A stretch of DNA of 64,000 nt from JBCBGF01 sp038526915 (GCA_038526915.1 JBCBGF010000001.1:868001-932000); one strand, 5' to 3'. Shown: positions 43,243-51,985, counted from the stretch's first letter. The notes: generated by a model not told the origin, from the sequence alone. Numbers and translations are program-made.

Positions 43243-44160
43243 ATGCTGGACGGACAAACACGCAACAAGACAGCCATGCAACTGCGCCCACAACGCAGGC
43301 CAGCGATGCCGTTTGAGGATATGGCGCTGGGCAAGACGGTGCTGGAAGTGTCGGATCTCATCCCGCGCATGTTTGCCAAGTGTCAAACCGCGCAGACGCT
43401 GGGGGCCCGCAAGGCCCTTGGCCTGCCCATTGCTGCGGCTTTGAAGGACGAGCTGCGCCGCGAGGTTCTGCACGACCATTTGGTGAAGCTGCGCATGGCG
43501 TTTGCGGGGCAATTCGGGCTGACGCCGCAAGCGCCACCCACCGGTTGGGCCACCGATGCAAACGTGGTTGCAACCGCGGTCTTTGGACCCGCAGGTGCGC
43601 CGCCGAAGACCCCCGACGACCTGGATGCGTTCATGCAAAGCGATCACCTGGTGGGTCAGGTCTTGCACAAGATCGATCAGTGCTTTGATCCCGGCGAAGC
43701 GGTATCGGGCCACCTGCCGGAGCTGCGCCGCAGCAATGGCATGCGCGTGGCCGCGGTTGAGAACTCTGTCGCCGGTCGTCACAGCCTGCACCCGGTGATG
43801 CGCCATCTGGCCGAGACGCGCGGCCGTGGCCCGTTGTGGCGCGTGGCAGGCCGGCTTTATGACGTAGCGGCCTGTCTGACGGACCGGCTGCCCCTCGTGG
43901 TCAGTCACAACGCAGGGTCATCGGCGGTGCCCGCCGCCCACGGCACGATCCTCTTTAGCGCCCAGACCGAGGCGGGGCGGGTGACGCATTTTACCCGCGT
44001 CACACCCACCGATCACCTATTGGCCCCCGATGGCGTGCTGGAGCGGGCCTTGGCGAGCTTGCCTGCGGTGAAGGAACGGCTGGCGGATCTGGTGGTGGAT
44101 ATTCTCGACCCCGATACACCGATCCGCCTGGTGTCTGAGCCGGTGGTGGCGACGACTTAA
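43243..44160 (+). CDS. hupK: Hydrogenase expression/formation protein HupK
   Basis: 305 residues. HupK is a catalytically dead relative of the [NiFe]-hydrogenase large subunit that serves as an assembly scaffold. The segment LIPRMFAKCQTAQTLGA matches the first metal motif of the large subunit (R-x-C-G-x-C-S-T-A-Q) but retains one Cys. The C-terminal DILDPDTPIRLV ends where the large subunit would have its second CxxC, which is absent here. The start directly follows the hupJ stop. The next gene is on the other strand, so the hup run ends here. Confidence 0.8.
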   Translation: MLDGQTRNKTAMQLRPQRRPAMPFEDMALGKTVLEVSDLIPRMFAKCQTAQTLGARKALGLPIAAALKDELRREVLHDHLVKLRMAFAGQFGLTPQAPPTGWATDANVVATAVFGPAGAPPKTPDDLDAFMQSDHLVGQVLHKIDQCFDPGEAVSGHLPELRRSNGMRVAAVENSVAGRHSLHPVMRHLAETRGRGPLWRVAGRLYDVAACLTDRLPLVVSHNAGSSAVPAAHGTILFSAQTEAGRVTHFTRVTPTDHLLAPDGVLERALASLPAVKERLADLVVDILDPDTPIRLVSEPVVATT

Positions 44161-44173
44161 GCGCGGACGGGGC

Positions 44174-44887
44174 TTAGCGGTCCAACACCTCGGCCAAGAC
44201 GCGGTCAAACCGCTCCCCGGCCTCGGCCCTGTCGATGAGTTCCAATAGACCGTCCCGCCCGGCCCGCGCCTCGATCGCCGCAACCTCGGCGGCGGCGGCG
44301 CGATAGGTGCGCCCGACGCCCAGCGTGTTGAACGCCCGCCTGAGCTGCCAGAACCGCCGCACTTCGCGTACCCGCGCGCGATGGGCGGCGGTGACCTCGC
44401 CGTTCCACTTGGGGTGATCGGCCACATGGGTGGCCAGCCCTTCATCGAACCAGGTGGGATAGGGCTGGCGGATCAGGTTGCGCGGGCCCATGGACCGGTG
44501 CAGGCGCGAATGCGTCATCTCATGGGTCACGGTGCCCAGTGTCAGGCCCCCGGGGCTGACCAGGATCAGGTTGTCGGCGATGGAGAGGCCATTGCCACCA
44601 ATCCCGAACGTGACGGCGCAGGCGCGGGTGGCGCATAGGACCAGTGTTGCACGGGGGGGAGTGTCGCCGAAAAAGGCGCTAACGCGGGCGCGGGCGCGGT
44701 CGGTCAGGGGGAGGAGATCGGAGGCCTGCGCCGGCGCATCCGTCCAGATCTGCGGCGCGATCTCGGTCAGGCCGAAGGCGGTGGGGGCGAGGATCCTGTG
44801 CGGGCCGGGAAGCGCGGCCCCCACCACGAGCGCGGCGAGAAGGGCATTGGTGAGGAAGGCGAAGAGGCGGGCGGTGCGGTGGAGCAT
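44174..44887 (-). CDS. Membrane-anchored HEXXH metallopeptidase-like protein
   Basis: 237 residues with an N-terminal signal anchor (about 8-27). The zinc motif THEMTHSRLH (HEMTH near residue 120) is followed by WFDEGLATH about 25 residues later, which supplies the third ligand Glu in the gluzincin manner. Two Cys (VLCATRACAV) lie before it. The C-terminal third is helical (FWQLRRAFNTLGVGRTYRAAAAEVAAIE). It is probably periplasmic and monocistronic. The substrate is unknown. Confidence 0.75.
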   Translation of the reverse strand: MLHRTARLFAFLTNALLAALVVGAALPGPHRILAPTAFGLTEIAPQIWTDAPAQASDLLPLTDRARARVSAFFGDTPPRATLVLCATRACAVTFGIGGNGLSIADNLILVSPGGLTLGTVTHEMTHSRLHRSMGPRNLIRQPYPTWFDEGLATHVADHPKWNGEVTAAHRARVREVRRFWQLRRAFNTLGVGRTYRAAAAEVAAIEARAGRDGLLELIDRAEAGERFDRVLAEVLDR

Positions 44888-44995
44888 GGGGGCGGGGCGT
44901 GGGTTGTTTCGCGCGAGGCTACGCCAAATGGGGGCCGAGAGGCACCGGAAATCTCAGTGGGCGCAGACCCGGATGGGATGTGCTATGCTGCGCCC

Positions 44996-45391
44996 ATGAC
45001 ACCCACGACCATCACCGCGTTTCACGCGGCCCAGACCCCTGCGGATCGGGCGATCTGCGATACGCTGCGGACCGCCATCGACGCTGGCTTGCCCGAGGCC
45101 GAGGCGAAGATCTGGCACGCCCACCCGGTGTGGTTTCTCGCTGGCAACCCGATTGTCGGCTACAGCAAACTCAAGGGCTGCATCCGGTGCATGTTCTGGA
45201 GCGGGGCGGATTTCGAGGAATCGGGCCTGACACCGGGAACGGGGAAGTTCCGTGATGCGTCGGTGCGGTACACGGATGTGCGTGAGGTCGATCTGGGTGA
45301 TCTGGCGCGGTGGCTGGAGAAGGGCCGTGCGATCCAGTGGGACTACAAGAATGTGGTGAAACGGAAGGGGCGTTTGGAACGGTTGGTGTGA
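44996..45391 (+). CDS. DUF1801 family protein
   Basis: 131 residues. The pattern AICDTLRTAIDAGLPEAEAKIWHAHPVWFLAGNPIVGYSKLKGCIRCMFWSGADFEE matches DUF1801 (YdhG-like), a small cytoplasmic fold related to iron-chaperone-like proteins. The ATG at 44996 precedes the conserved domain. The C-terminus is basic. No partner genes are evident. Confidence 0.8.
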   Translation: MTPTTITAFHAAQTPADRAICDTLRTAIDAGLPEAEAKIWHAHPVWFLAGNPIVGYSKLKGCIRCMFWSGADFEESGLTPGTGKFRDASVRYTDVREVDLGDLARWLEKGRAIQWDYKNVVKRKGRLERLV

Positions 45392-45409
45392 GGGTCAGGT
45401 GCAACGCAA

Positions 45410-45551
45410 GCCGGGCGAGGGCCTGCCCGTGGGGTGGCGCATCGACCGGTCGCTGAGGCGCTTTATGGCAGCAAGGTACGTCTTCGCTTAAGCCTGCGCA
45501 TGCCGAGAGCCACAGCGCCAGCCCGCCGGGACGGGCAGGCCCTCGCCCGGC
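45410..45551. repeat. 142-bp element bounded by perfect 21-bp inverted repeats
   Basis: Positions 45410-45430 (starting GCCGGGCGAGG) and 45531-45551 (ending CCTCGCCCGGC) are exact reverse complements over 21 bases, with further imperfect pairing inward (TGGCGC with GCGCCA). The 100-bp interior holds no open frame of note. It could be a miniature inverted-repeat element or a structured RNA. The rest of the 45392-45669 gap shows no gene. Confidence 0.7.
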
Positions 45552-45669
45552 GCCTTCGGCTTGTTCCAGGCGGTATCTAGTTTGAATGGCCACTCGCACT
45601 AATGCAGGAACAGTGAACTCGTGGTAGGCGGGGTCCCATGCACGCAAATTCCGGAATGCAGGGTTAACC

Positions 45670-46044
45670 ATGCCAGTCTCGTTTCTGACTGGCCAAATCG
45701 TCTGGGTTCTCCAAGCGATGGCGCAAAGACCGGATGTTCTAATTGAACTCTACCCTGACACGGTGAATGCGGCGGTAGAGCTAGGCGATGACTGGTTGGA
45801 CGCCTATGACATCGCAGAGCACCAACAGCTGCTGATCGGATCCGACATCGAGGAAATCGATGCCTTCGTCCGAGCAAGGATAGGTAATCCTCAATTCTGG
45901 AAACAAGATGCGCTGGCAGGCCATGCGGATTGGCAGTACCTGCGAACGCAAGCAAGACAGGCGCTTGAAGCGCGTGGACTAGCGACTGAAAAACCAGATC
46001 GTAGCAAAAACGAGTACATCTTCGGCCCACCATCCCCGGATTAA
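45670..46044 (+). CDS. Unrecognised protein (124 aa), codon use unlike neighbours
   Basis: It starts at an ATG without a strong ribosome site and encodes an acidic, probably cytoplasmic protein (ELGDDWLDAYDIAEHQQLLIGSDIEEIDAFVRARIGNPQFWKQDALAGHADWQYLRTQARQALEARG). I know no family. Codons such as AGA, CTA and ATT are more frequent than around it, and it lies next to the inverted-repeat element, both hinting at acquisition by transfer. The frame is long enough and coherent enough that I think it is real. Confidence 0.55.
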   Translation: MPVSFLTGQIVWVLQAMAQRPDVLIELYPDTVNAAVELGDDWLDAYDIAEHQQLLIGSDIEEIDAFVRARIGNPQFWKQDALAGHADWQYLRTQARQALEARGLATEKPDRSKNEYIFGPPSPD

Positions 46045-46098
46045 TTGTTGCTATGGTTTGGCCTTCTGATCAGGAGTCCAGAGCGTGAGAACTGCTCA

Positions 46099-47466
46099 TC
46101 AAACAACCCGCCCCCACAGATCATATTCCCCCGCTTCCTCCACCTCGACCGTCACCAAATCCCCGGGCTTCAACCCTTCAAACCCCTCATCCACAAACAA
46201 ATTCCCATCAATCTCCGGCGCATCCGCCTTGGTCCGACAGGTCGCGGCCTCGCAGTCCACCTCATCCACGATGACCTCAACCCGCGTGCCCACCTTCGCC
46301 GCCAGCTTCGCCTCGGAAATCGCCTGCGCCTTTTCCATGAAGCGCTCCCACCGCTCCTGCTTAACCTCTGCCGCCACATGATCGGGCAACGCATTCGACC
46401 GCGCGCCATCGACGTTCTCGTACCGAAAACACCCCACGCGATCGAGTTGGGCCTCATCCATCCAATCGAGCAGCGTCTGAAACTCCGCCTCCGTCTCGCC
46501 GGGATAGCCCACGATAAACGTGGACCGCAGCGTGATGTCGGGGCAAATCCCCCGCCACTCCGCAATCCGGTCCAGCGTTTTCTCCGCCGCCGCAGGCCGA
46601 GCCATGCGGCGCAGCGTGTCGGGATGCGCATGCTGAAACGGGATGTCGAGATAGGGCAGAACCAGCCCCTCGGCCATCAAGGGCACCAGATCGCGGACAT
46701 GGGGGTAGGGGTAGACGTAGTGCAGCCGCACCCAGGCCCCGAGGCCCCCCAGATCGCGGGCCAGATCGGTGATATGCGCGCGGTGCCCGTTCGCCTCCGC
46801 ATGCCGGATGTCCACGCCATAGGCCGAGGTGTCCTGGCTGATGACGAGAAGCTCCTTCACGCCGGCCTCGACCAACCGCTCCGCCTCCCGCATCACGGCG
46901 TGGGCGGGGCGTGAGGCCAGGCGGCCGCGCATGTCGGGGATGATGCAGAACTTGCATTTGTGGTTACAGCCTTCCGAGATCTTCAGATAGCTGTAGTGCC
47001 TGGGCGTCAGCGTCACGCTCGACGCGGGCAGCAGGTCGATGAACGGATCGGGCGCGGGCGGCACCGCGCGATGCACCGCATCCAGCACTGCCTCATATTG
47101 CTGAGGCCCAGTGACGGCCAGCACCTTTGGATGCGCGCCGGTGATGTACTCCGGCTCCGCCCCCAGACACCCCGTCACAATCACCTTGCCGTTTTCATCC
47201 AGCGCCTCGCCAATCGCCTCCAGGCTCTCGGCTTTCGCGCTGTCGAGGAACCCGCAGGTGTTCACGATCACCGCCTCGGCGCCCGCATAGTCGGGCGAGA
47301 TCGCATAGCCCTCCGCCCGAAGCCGCGTGAGGATCCGCTCGCTGTCGACCAGCGCCTTGGGGCAGCCCAAGGACACCATGCCGATGGTCGGCTGGCCGGG
47401 GCGGGCGGCATCCGGGACAGTGGCGCGGGCCAGATCGGGGCGCAGGTCAGGCGGGTTCTGGGTCAT
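46099..47466 (-). CDS. rimO: Ribosomal protein S12 methylthiotransferase RimO
   Basis: This radical-SAM enzyme adds a methylthio group to Asp89 of S12. 455 residues: the N-terminal MTTase domain with three cluster Cys (VSLGCPKALVD, NTCGF, TGCLGA), the SAM cluster CNHKCKFCIIP near residue 175, and a C-terminal TRAM domain ending in DLVTVEVEEAGEYDLWGRVV. SLGCPKALVDSE is the RimO form of the motif, separating it from MiaB. The ATG at 47466 lies just before the domain; upstream the frame continues without conservation. Confidence 0.94.
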   Translation of the reverse strand: MTQNPPDLRPDLARATVPDAARPGQPTIGMVSLGCPKALVDSERILTRLRAEGYAISPDYAGAEAVIVNTCGFLDSAKAESLEAIGEALDENGKVIVTGCLGAEPEYITGAHPKVLAVTGPQQYEAVLDAVHRAVPPAPDPFIDLLPASSVTLTPRHYSYLKISEGCNHKCKFCIIPDMRGRLASRPAHAVMREAERLVEAGVKELLVISQDTSAYGVDIRHAEANGHRAHITDLARDLGGLGAWVRLHYVYPYPHVRDLVPLMAEGLVLPYLDIPFQHAHPDTLRRMARPAAAEKTLDRIAEWRGICPDITLRSTFIVGYPGETEAEFQTLLDWMDEAQLDRVGCFRYENVDGARSNALPDHVAAEVKQERWERFMEKAQAISEAKLAAKVGTRVEVIVDEVDCEAATCRTKADAPEIDGNLFVDEGFEGLKPGDLVTVEVEEAGEYDLWGRVV

Positions 47467-47609
47467 GGCTCCGCTATAGAGCCAAGCGCATTGGGGGGAA
47501 ACCGTGCAATGTGATCCCCGTGGCAGCGGTTCACGGTTGAGCGTACCTGCCGCCCCGCCTATCCTGTCGCCCAAGACACGGGGTTCAATCCGTCACGTTT
47601 GAGGCACAT

Positions 47610-49568
47610 ATGCGCTGGGTTTTCCGCCTTCTCGGGCTGGTCGTTCTGATCATCATCGCCGCCATCGCGGCCATCTTCCTGCTCCCCTCAGATCGGATCG
47701 CGGGTGTCGTGGAAGAAAGGTTCGAAGCCGCCACGGGACGCGCGCTGACGATAGATGGCGACGTGCGCCCCAGCCTCTGGCCCGCGCTGGGCGTGAATAC
47801 AGGCGCTGTCTCCATCGCCAATGCCGATTGGGCGGGGGACACCCCTATGGTCGCCGCCGACAACCTGTCGGTCTCGGTCGACATCGGCGCGCTGATCGGG
47901 GGTGAGGTTCGGATCAACGGGGTGACGCTGGAGGCCCCGCGCATCGCGCTGGCCACCGATGCCGACGGGCGCGGGAATTGGGAGATGACGCCGCCCGCCG
48001 CCACCGACACAGGCGGCACCACTGAGACGAGCGCCGAGCCCGCCGGTGGCATTCCCGCCTTCACCCTCGACGAGGCGGTGATTGCTGACGGTCAGGTCAC
48101 CTTCCAGGATGCTGCGGGCACGCAGATCGCGCTGTCGGGTATCGACGCCACCTTCACCCTGCCAGACTTTGCGGGCCCCGCAACGCTTGCCCTGACGGCC
48201 AGTGCCAATGGGGCACCCGTGTCCGTCGATGCCAGCGTTCCTGCCTTTGCGAGCTTCCTCGACAGCGGCGGTGCCGTGACCCTGTCCGCCGGGGCAGGGG
48301 ACAGCACCGTAGGGTTCGATGGCACGGCAGCGCTGGCCCCTCTCGGCGTCGACGGGTCCCTCACCGCCGATCTCAGCGACATGGCGGGCGTCTTTGCTGC
48401 ACTTGCGATGCCCGCGCCGGAACTGCCCGAAGGCCTGGGCCAGAATACCCTGACCGTCACGACGGCCCTTGGCTTCGACGGCACCACACTTACTCTGGGC
48501 GGAACCACCGCCACCCTCGACGACAACACCGTCACAGGCGATATCGCCGTGGCGCTCGACGGGCCCCGTCCGCGCATCACCGGCACGCTGAACGCGGGCG
48601 ATTTTGTGATCGCTGGCGATGAAGAGACCTCCGAAGACGACGTCGCCCAGGCCGAGGACACCGGCCCCGAAGGCTGGTCCACCGAACCCATCGACGTCAG
48701 CGCCCTTGGCACCGTCGATGCCGACCTCACCGTCAACGCCACCAGCATCCGCACAGCGCAATCCCAGATCGGGCGCACGTCGCTGGATATCGACATCGAC
48801 AACGCGCGCATGGTCATCGGCATCCGCGAACTCGTCGCCTACGACGGCGCCGTCGATGGGCAGATCGTGGTCAACGGGCGCAGCGGCTTGTCGGCCAGCG
48901 CCGACCTGAACGGGTCGGCCATCGCCATCTCGCGGCTGTTCTCGGAACTCCTGGACTATGACCGCCTCGTTGCGCTTGGCGATATGGAGATCGAGGTGCT
49001 GGGGTCGGGCAATTCGATGGACGCACTGATGAACTCGCTTAACGGGCAGGGCTCTTTCAGCTTTGGCGCGGGTGAGCTTCTGGGCCTCGATCTGGTGGGG
49101 ATGCTCCGCAACTTCGACAGCGATTTCGTGGGCGAGGCCTCGCGCACGATCTTCGACAGCATTACTGCCACGTTCCGCATCGTCGATGGCGTGGTCATCA
49201 ATGACAACCTGACGCTGCTGGCCCCGCTTCTGACGGCGACGGGCGAGGGTAATATCGGGCTGGGCGGGCAGACGCTGAACTACCGCCTCGTGCCCAAGCT
49301 TCTGGGCGACGGCCAGGATGCCATTTCCGTGCCGCTTCTGATCACGGGCACCTGGTCGGCGCCGAAGTTCCGGCTTGATCTTGAGAGCATCGTGCAGGGC
49401 CGCATCGATGAGGAGGTCGAGGCCCTGAAGGACGAGGTTGACGACCAGATCCGGGATCGCGTGTCGCAGGAACTGGGCCTGACCGAAGATCAGCCCTCCG
49501 CCGAAGAGGCGATCAAGGACAAGGTCGAGGACGAGTTGAAGCGCGGCCTGCGCAGCCTGTTCGACTAG
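47610..49568 (+). CDS. AsmA family protein
   Basis: 652 residues with one N-terminal membrane helix (about 5-27: LLGLVVLIIIAAIAAIFLLP). The AsmA start block follows, RIAGVVEERFEAATGRALTIDGDVRPSLWPALGVNTGAVSIANADW. The long beta-rich periplasmic part is of the kind that bridges the envelope for lipid transport. The C-terminal AsmA_2 region is visible in GQGSFSFGAGELLGLDLVGML and GNIGLGGQTLNYRLVPKL. The last 60 residues are a charged helix. It diverges from rimO and is probably monocistronic. Confidence 0.9.
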   Translation: MRWVFRLLGLVVLIIIAAIAAIFLLPSDRIAGVVEERFEAATGRALTIDGDVRPSLWPALGVNTGAVSIANADWAGDTPMVAADNLSVSVDIGALIGGEVRINGVTLEAPRIALATDADGRGNWEMTPPAATDTGGTTETSAEPAGGIPAFTLDEAVIADGQVTFQDAAGTQIALSGIDATFTLPDFAGPATLALTASANGAPVSVDASVPAFASFLDSGGAVTLSAGAGDSTVGFDGTAALAPLGVDGSLTADLSDMAGVFAALAMPAPELPEGLGQNTLTVTTALGFDGTTLTLGGTTATLDDNTVTGDIAVALDGPRPRITGTLNAGDFVIAGDEETSEDDVAQAEDTGPEGWSTEPIDVSALGTVDADLTVNATSIRTAQSQIGRTSLDIDIDNARMVIGIRELVAYDGAVDGQIVVNGRSGLSASADLNGSAIAISRLFSELLDYDRLVALGDMEIEVLGSGNSMDALMNSLNGQGSFSFGAGELLGLDLVGMLRNFDSDFVGEASRTIFDSITATFRIVDGVVINDNLTLLAPLLTATGEGNIGLGGQTLNYRLVPKLLGDGQDAISVPLLITGTWSAPKFRLDLESIVQGRIDEEVEALKDEVDDQIRDRVSQELGLTEDQPSAEEAIKDKVEDELKRGLRSLFD

Positions 49569-49638
49569 ATCGGGCTGACAGGCGGTCGCGCAGGCGGGGC
49601 CATTTCACGCCGATCTCGTGACGTCATGCAACTTTTTC

Positions 49639-49666
49639 TTGGTTTTTAGCCGGACTGGTGTAGAAG
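49639..49666 (+). promoter_or_regulatory. Candidate vegetative promoter of the 29-residue-peptide unit
   Basis: TTGGTT (49639-49644), a 16-base spacer and TAGAAG (49661-49666) resemble Rhodobacterales housekeeping promoters. A start near 49673 would give a transcript of about 155 nt ending at the terminator at 49808-49827. Confidence 0.4.
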
Positions 49667-49705
49667 CCCCCCACGAACCGAAACGCCAAACGAGGGAGGG
49701 CGCAC

Positions 49706-49795
49706 ATGGTTATGCATCTGCTAGCATCGCGTCCTGTTATGCCTTGGGCGTTTGTTTCGATGGGCCTTCCTGGCGCCGGCGTACGCCGAGCCTAA
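49706..49795 (+). CDS. 29-residue peptide ORF in a short transcription unit
   Basis: The ATG follows GGGAGGG at 6 bases. The peptide begins MVMHLLASRPVMPWAF and ends GAGVRRA. It has four Met, a hydrophobic middle and a basic end. It sits between a promoter-like sequence and a hairpin terminator, so it may be a leader peptide, a dual-function sRNA or a free microprotein. Too short for homology judgement; the ribosome site and tight boundaries are the reasons for listing it. Confidence 0.4.
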   Translation: MVMHLLASRPVMPWAFVSMGLPGAGVRRA

Positions 49796-49807
49796 TTAGG
49801 GTGCCCC

Positions 49808-49827
49808 GCCGTCCCCGGACGGCTTTT
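49808..49827 (+). terminator. Terminator of the 29-residue-peptide unit
   Basis: GCCGTC and GACGGC pair around CCCG and are followed by TTTT. Between it and the next gene (49828-49966) only a small CGCAA-TCTT-TTGCG hairpin is seen. Confidence 0.55.
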
Positions 49828-49966
49828 CTCCAAACCGCGAGACTGAGTAGGGCCCTGTAATCCGGCACGCAATCTTTTGCGTTCCGACCAGGCCCCATCC
49901 GTTTTGCATCACCCAACCCTCAGATCAGGAGACCGGTCCCGCTCTGCGGCCCGGTTGTTACTCGAA

Positions 49967-50200
49967 ATGATTGAACGCAAGAAACGCACAACCCTGAAAG
50001 CAAGCCTTGGGCCGGTCTTGCACCTGTTGCGGGACTTTGGCCCGCTGTTCGGCGCGATGACTGCAAAGCTCACTGCCAAGCGCGACTTCGGCGATGTGGA
50101 CCATCTGGACGACCGGCTGCGGCGGGATGTGGGGTTGCCGCCCCGCACAACGCGCAAGCGCCCGTATCCCGAGCATTTCAAGCCTCCGCCCTTTCTCTAG
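49967..50200 (+). CDS. Small basic DUF1127-like protein (77 aa)
   Basis: The C-terminal half FGDVDHLDDRLRRDVGLPP resembles the LDDRLLRDIGL core of DUF1127 proteins, which in relatives affect RNA turnover and phosphate or stress responses. The N-terminal half is basic and helical (MIERKKRTTLKASLGPVLHLLRDFGPLFGAM). No clear ribosome site decides the start; in-frame TTG codons upstream are possible. An 11-bp-stem hairpin follows the gene. Confidence 0.6.
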   Translation: MIERKKRTTLKASLGPVLHLLRDFGPLFGAMTAKLTAKRDFGDVDHLDDRLRRDVGLPPRTTRKRPYPEHFKPPPFL

Positions 50201-50225
50201 GGTGGGGCAGTTGTGTCCCGGCAAC

Positions 50226-50259
50226 CCTCGCGCCCGTTAACGCCGTTGCGGGCGCGAGG
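50226..50259 (+). terminator. Hairpin after the DUF1127-like gene
   Basis: CCTCGCGCCCG and CGGGCGCGAGG make a perfect 11-bp stem over a 12-base loop. It has no T-run. Confidence 0.6.
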
Positions 50260-50373
50260 ATCTGTGAACGGTGGGCGTCGCACCAACAATCGGTGCGCGC
50301 CCATCGCTTGCCGATGCCAGCGCAGGATGGGAGGATCGCGTAAGCCCACCATCACAAGGCGCGACCGATCTGG

Positions 50374-51378
50374 ATGAGTATTCACGACGACAACAAGGCC
50401 TGGTTCAGCGAGCTTCGGGCCGCGCTCTACGATATCGACCCAGCACATCTGCGGCGCAGGTTGACCCAGTTCTATGCGCCAGATGCAGAGATCGCGTTCT
50501 GCTATCCCTTTGGCCGGTTAGCGGGACCAGAGGCGCTGTTCGATCAGGTCTACGCCCCGCTGATCGCAGCGATGCCTGATATTGAGCGGCGCGACTTCAT
50601 CTTCATGGCAGGTGCCCGTTGGGGGCAGGGCAATTCTGGCAATTGGATCGGCCTAGGCGGGAATATCGTTGGGCGGTTTGATGCGCCCTGGCTTGGGATA
50701 CCGCCGACCGGGCGCCCGGTTTTCCTGCGCTACCACGAATACTACCGGGTGGAGGCGCGCCAGATTGTGGAAATGACAGCCCTCTGGGACATCCCGCAAC
50801 TCATGGTCCAGGCCGGCGCCTGGCCCTTTGCCCCGCAAACTGGCGTTGAATGGATGTGTCCCGGTCCTGCCGACGGGCAGGGAATTAAGCTCGGTCCCCA
50901 CGACGCAACAACCGGAGATGCCTCTGTCCAGCTGGTTTGGGACATGCTTCACGATCTCCAGCGCGGCGATGCAGACGCACCGTTGCGCGCAGCAGAGGGG
51001 TATTGGCACCCGAAATGCCTGTGGTACGGGCCCACTGGGCTTGGCACGGGCCGGCGGCCGGCTGGCTTTCAGGACGTGGTTTTGAAAGGGTTCCGCACCG
51101 GGCTGTCCAACAACATCCGCTTTCTCGAAGACGGCGTTTTCTTCGGTGAGGGGAGCCTTGTGGCCTTCACCGGCTGGCCGTCCGGCCAGGCGACCCATTC
51201 TGGCGAGGGTTTCCTCGGCCTTGCCCCTACGTGCAAGACGTTCACCCGCCGCAGCCTGGACTTCTGGCGGTGCGAAAACGGTCAGATTCGCGAAAACTGG
51301 GTGCTGGTCGATCTGCTGGACATCTACCACCAACTCGGCGTCGACCCGTTGGCCCGGATGCGTGACTTCGTGGCGTAG
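50374..51378 (+). CDS. SnoaL-like (NTF2 fold) protein with two domains
   Basis: 334 residues with two successive NTF2-like cups. The first (about 20-150) is seen in LTQFYAPDAEIAFCYPFGRLAGPEALFDQVYAPL and YHEYYRVEARQIVEMTALWDIPQLMVQAG. The second (about 190-325) is seen in AEGYWHPKCLWYGPTGLGTGRR, GFQDVVLKGFRTGLSNN and RENWVLVDLLDIYHQLGVDP. Such proteins act as ester cyclases or small hydrolase-like enzymes, often of unknown substrate. It stands alone, with GcrA convergent behind it. Confidence 0.82.
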   Translation: MSIHDDNKAWFSELRAALYDIDPAHLRRRLTQFYAPDAEIAFCYPFGRLAGPEALFDQVYAPLIAAMPDIERRDFIFMAGARWGQGNSGNWIGLGGNIVGRFDAPWLGIPPTGRPVFLRYHEYYRVEARQIVEMTALWDIPQLMVQAGAWPFAPQTGVEWMCPGPADGQGIKLGPHDATTGDASVQLVWDMLHDLQRGDADAPLRAAEGYWHPKCLWYGPTGLGTGRRPAGFQDVVLKGFRTGLSNNIRFLEDGVFFGEGSLVAFTGWPSGQATHSGEGFLGLAPTCKTFTRRSLDFWRCENGQIRENWVLVDLLDIYHQLGVDPLARMRDFVA

Positions 51379-51439
51379 CTGCTCAAGGGCCGGGCATCGT
51401 CCCAAAAAGGGTCAACGCCCAGACCGTGATTGCCGAGAG

Positions 51440-51985
51440 CTACCGCCGCCGGTCCCGGCGGCTCGACATCGGCTGGAACGCCACGCCCACATGCGCCTCG
51501 CAATAGGGCTTTCCAGGCTGCACGGGCAGCCCGCAGAACCAGAAGTCGTCCGTCGCAGGATCGCCCACGGGCCACTTACACGTCCGCTCCGTCAGCTCCA
51601 TCAGGCTGATTTTCTTCGACTTCTTCTCAACCTCGCGCACGCTGGCCAGCGCCTCGGGGCTGATCTCATTGGCCGATGGTTGCGGGGGCAGGGGCTGGCC
51701 CGCCGGAATGATCTGCTTGCGCGCAGGCGTCGCGGGCCGTGCGGGCACGCTGGCCTCAGCCACGGCCGGTTTCGGCGCGGCCTCAGCTTCGACCTTTGGC
51801 GCGGGCTTTTCCTTGGCGGGCTTTGCGGGTGCCGCGCCAGACCGGTTCGACAGCCCCAACCGATGCACCTTGCCAATCACCGCGTTGCGGGTAACGCCGC
51901 CCAATTCCTTGGCAATCTGGCTGGCCGACTGGCCTTCGCCCCACATTTTCTTCAGTTGCTCGACGCGCTCATCTGTCCAGGACAT
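51440..51985 (-). CDS. gcrA: Cell-cycle regulator GcrA
   Basis: GcrA binds sigma-70 RNA polymerase and GANTC-methylated promoters to switch on S-phase genes in alphaproteobacteria. The N-terminal 45 residues (SWTDERVEQLKKMWGEGQSASQIAKELGGVTRNAVIGKVHRLGLSNR) are the DNA-binding domain in its usual form. A Pro/Ala/Lys-rich linker follows, and the C-terminal sigma-binding domain ends CKWPVGDPATDDFWFCGLPVQPGKPYCEAHVGVAFQP with its Cys set. AGGAA precedes the ATG. 181 residues fits the family. Confidence 0.95.
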   Translation of the reverse strand: MSWTDERVEQLKKMWGEGQSASQIAKELGGVTRNAVIGKVHRLGLSNRSGAAPAKPAKEKPAPKVEAEAAPKPAVAEASVPARPATPARKQIIPAGQPLPPQPSANEISPEALASVREVEKKSKKISLMELTERTCKWPVGDPATDDFWFCGLPVQPGKPYCEAHVGVAFQPMSSRRDRRR

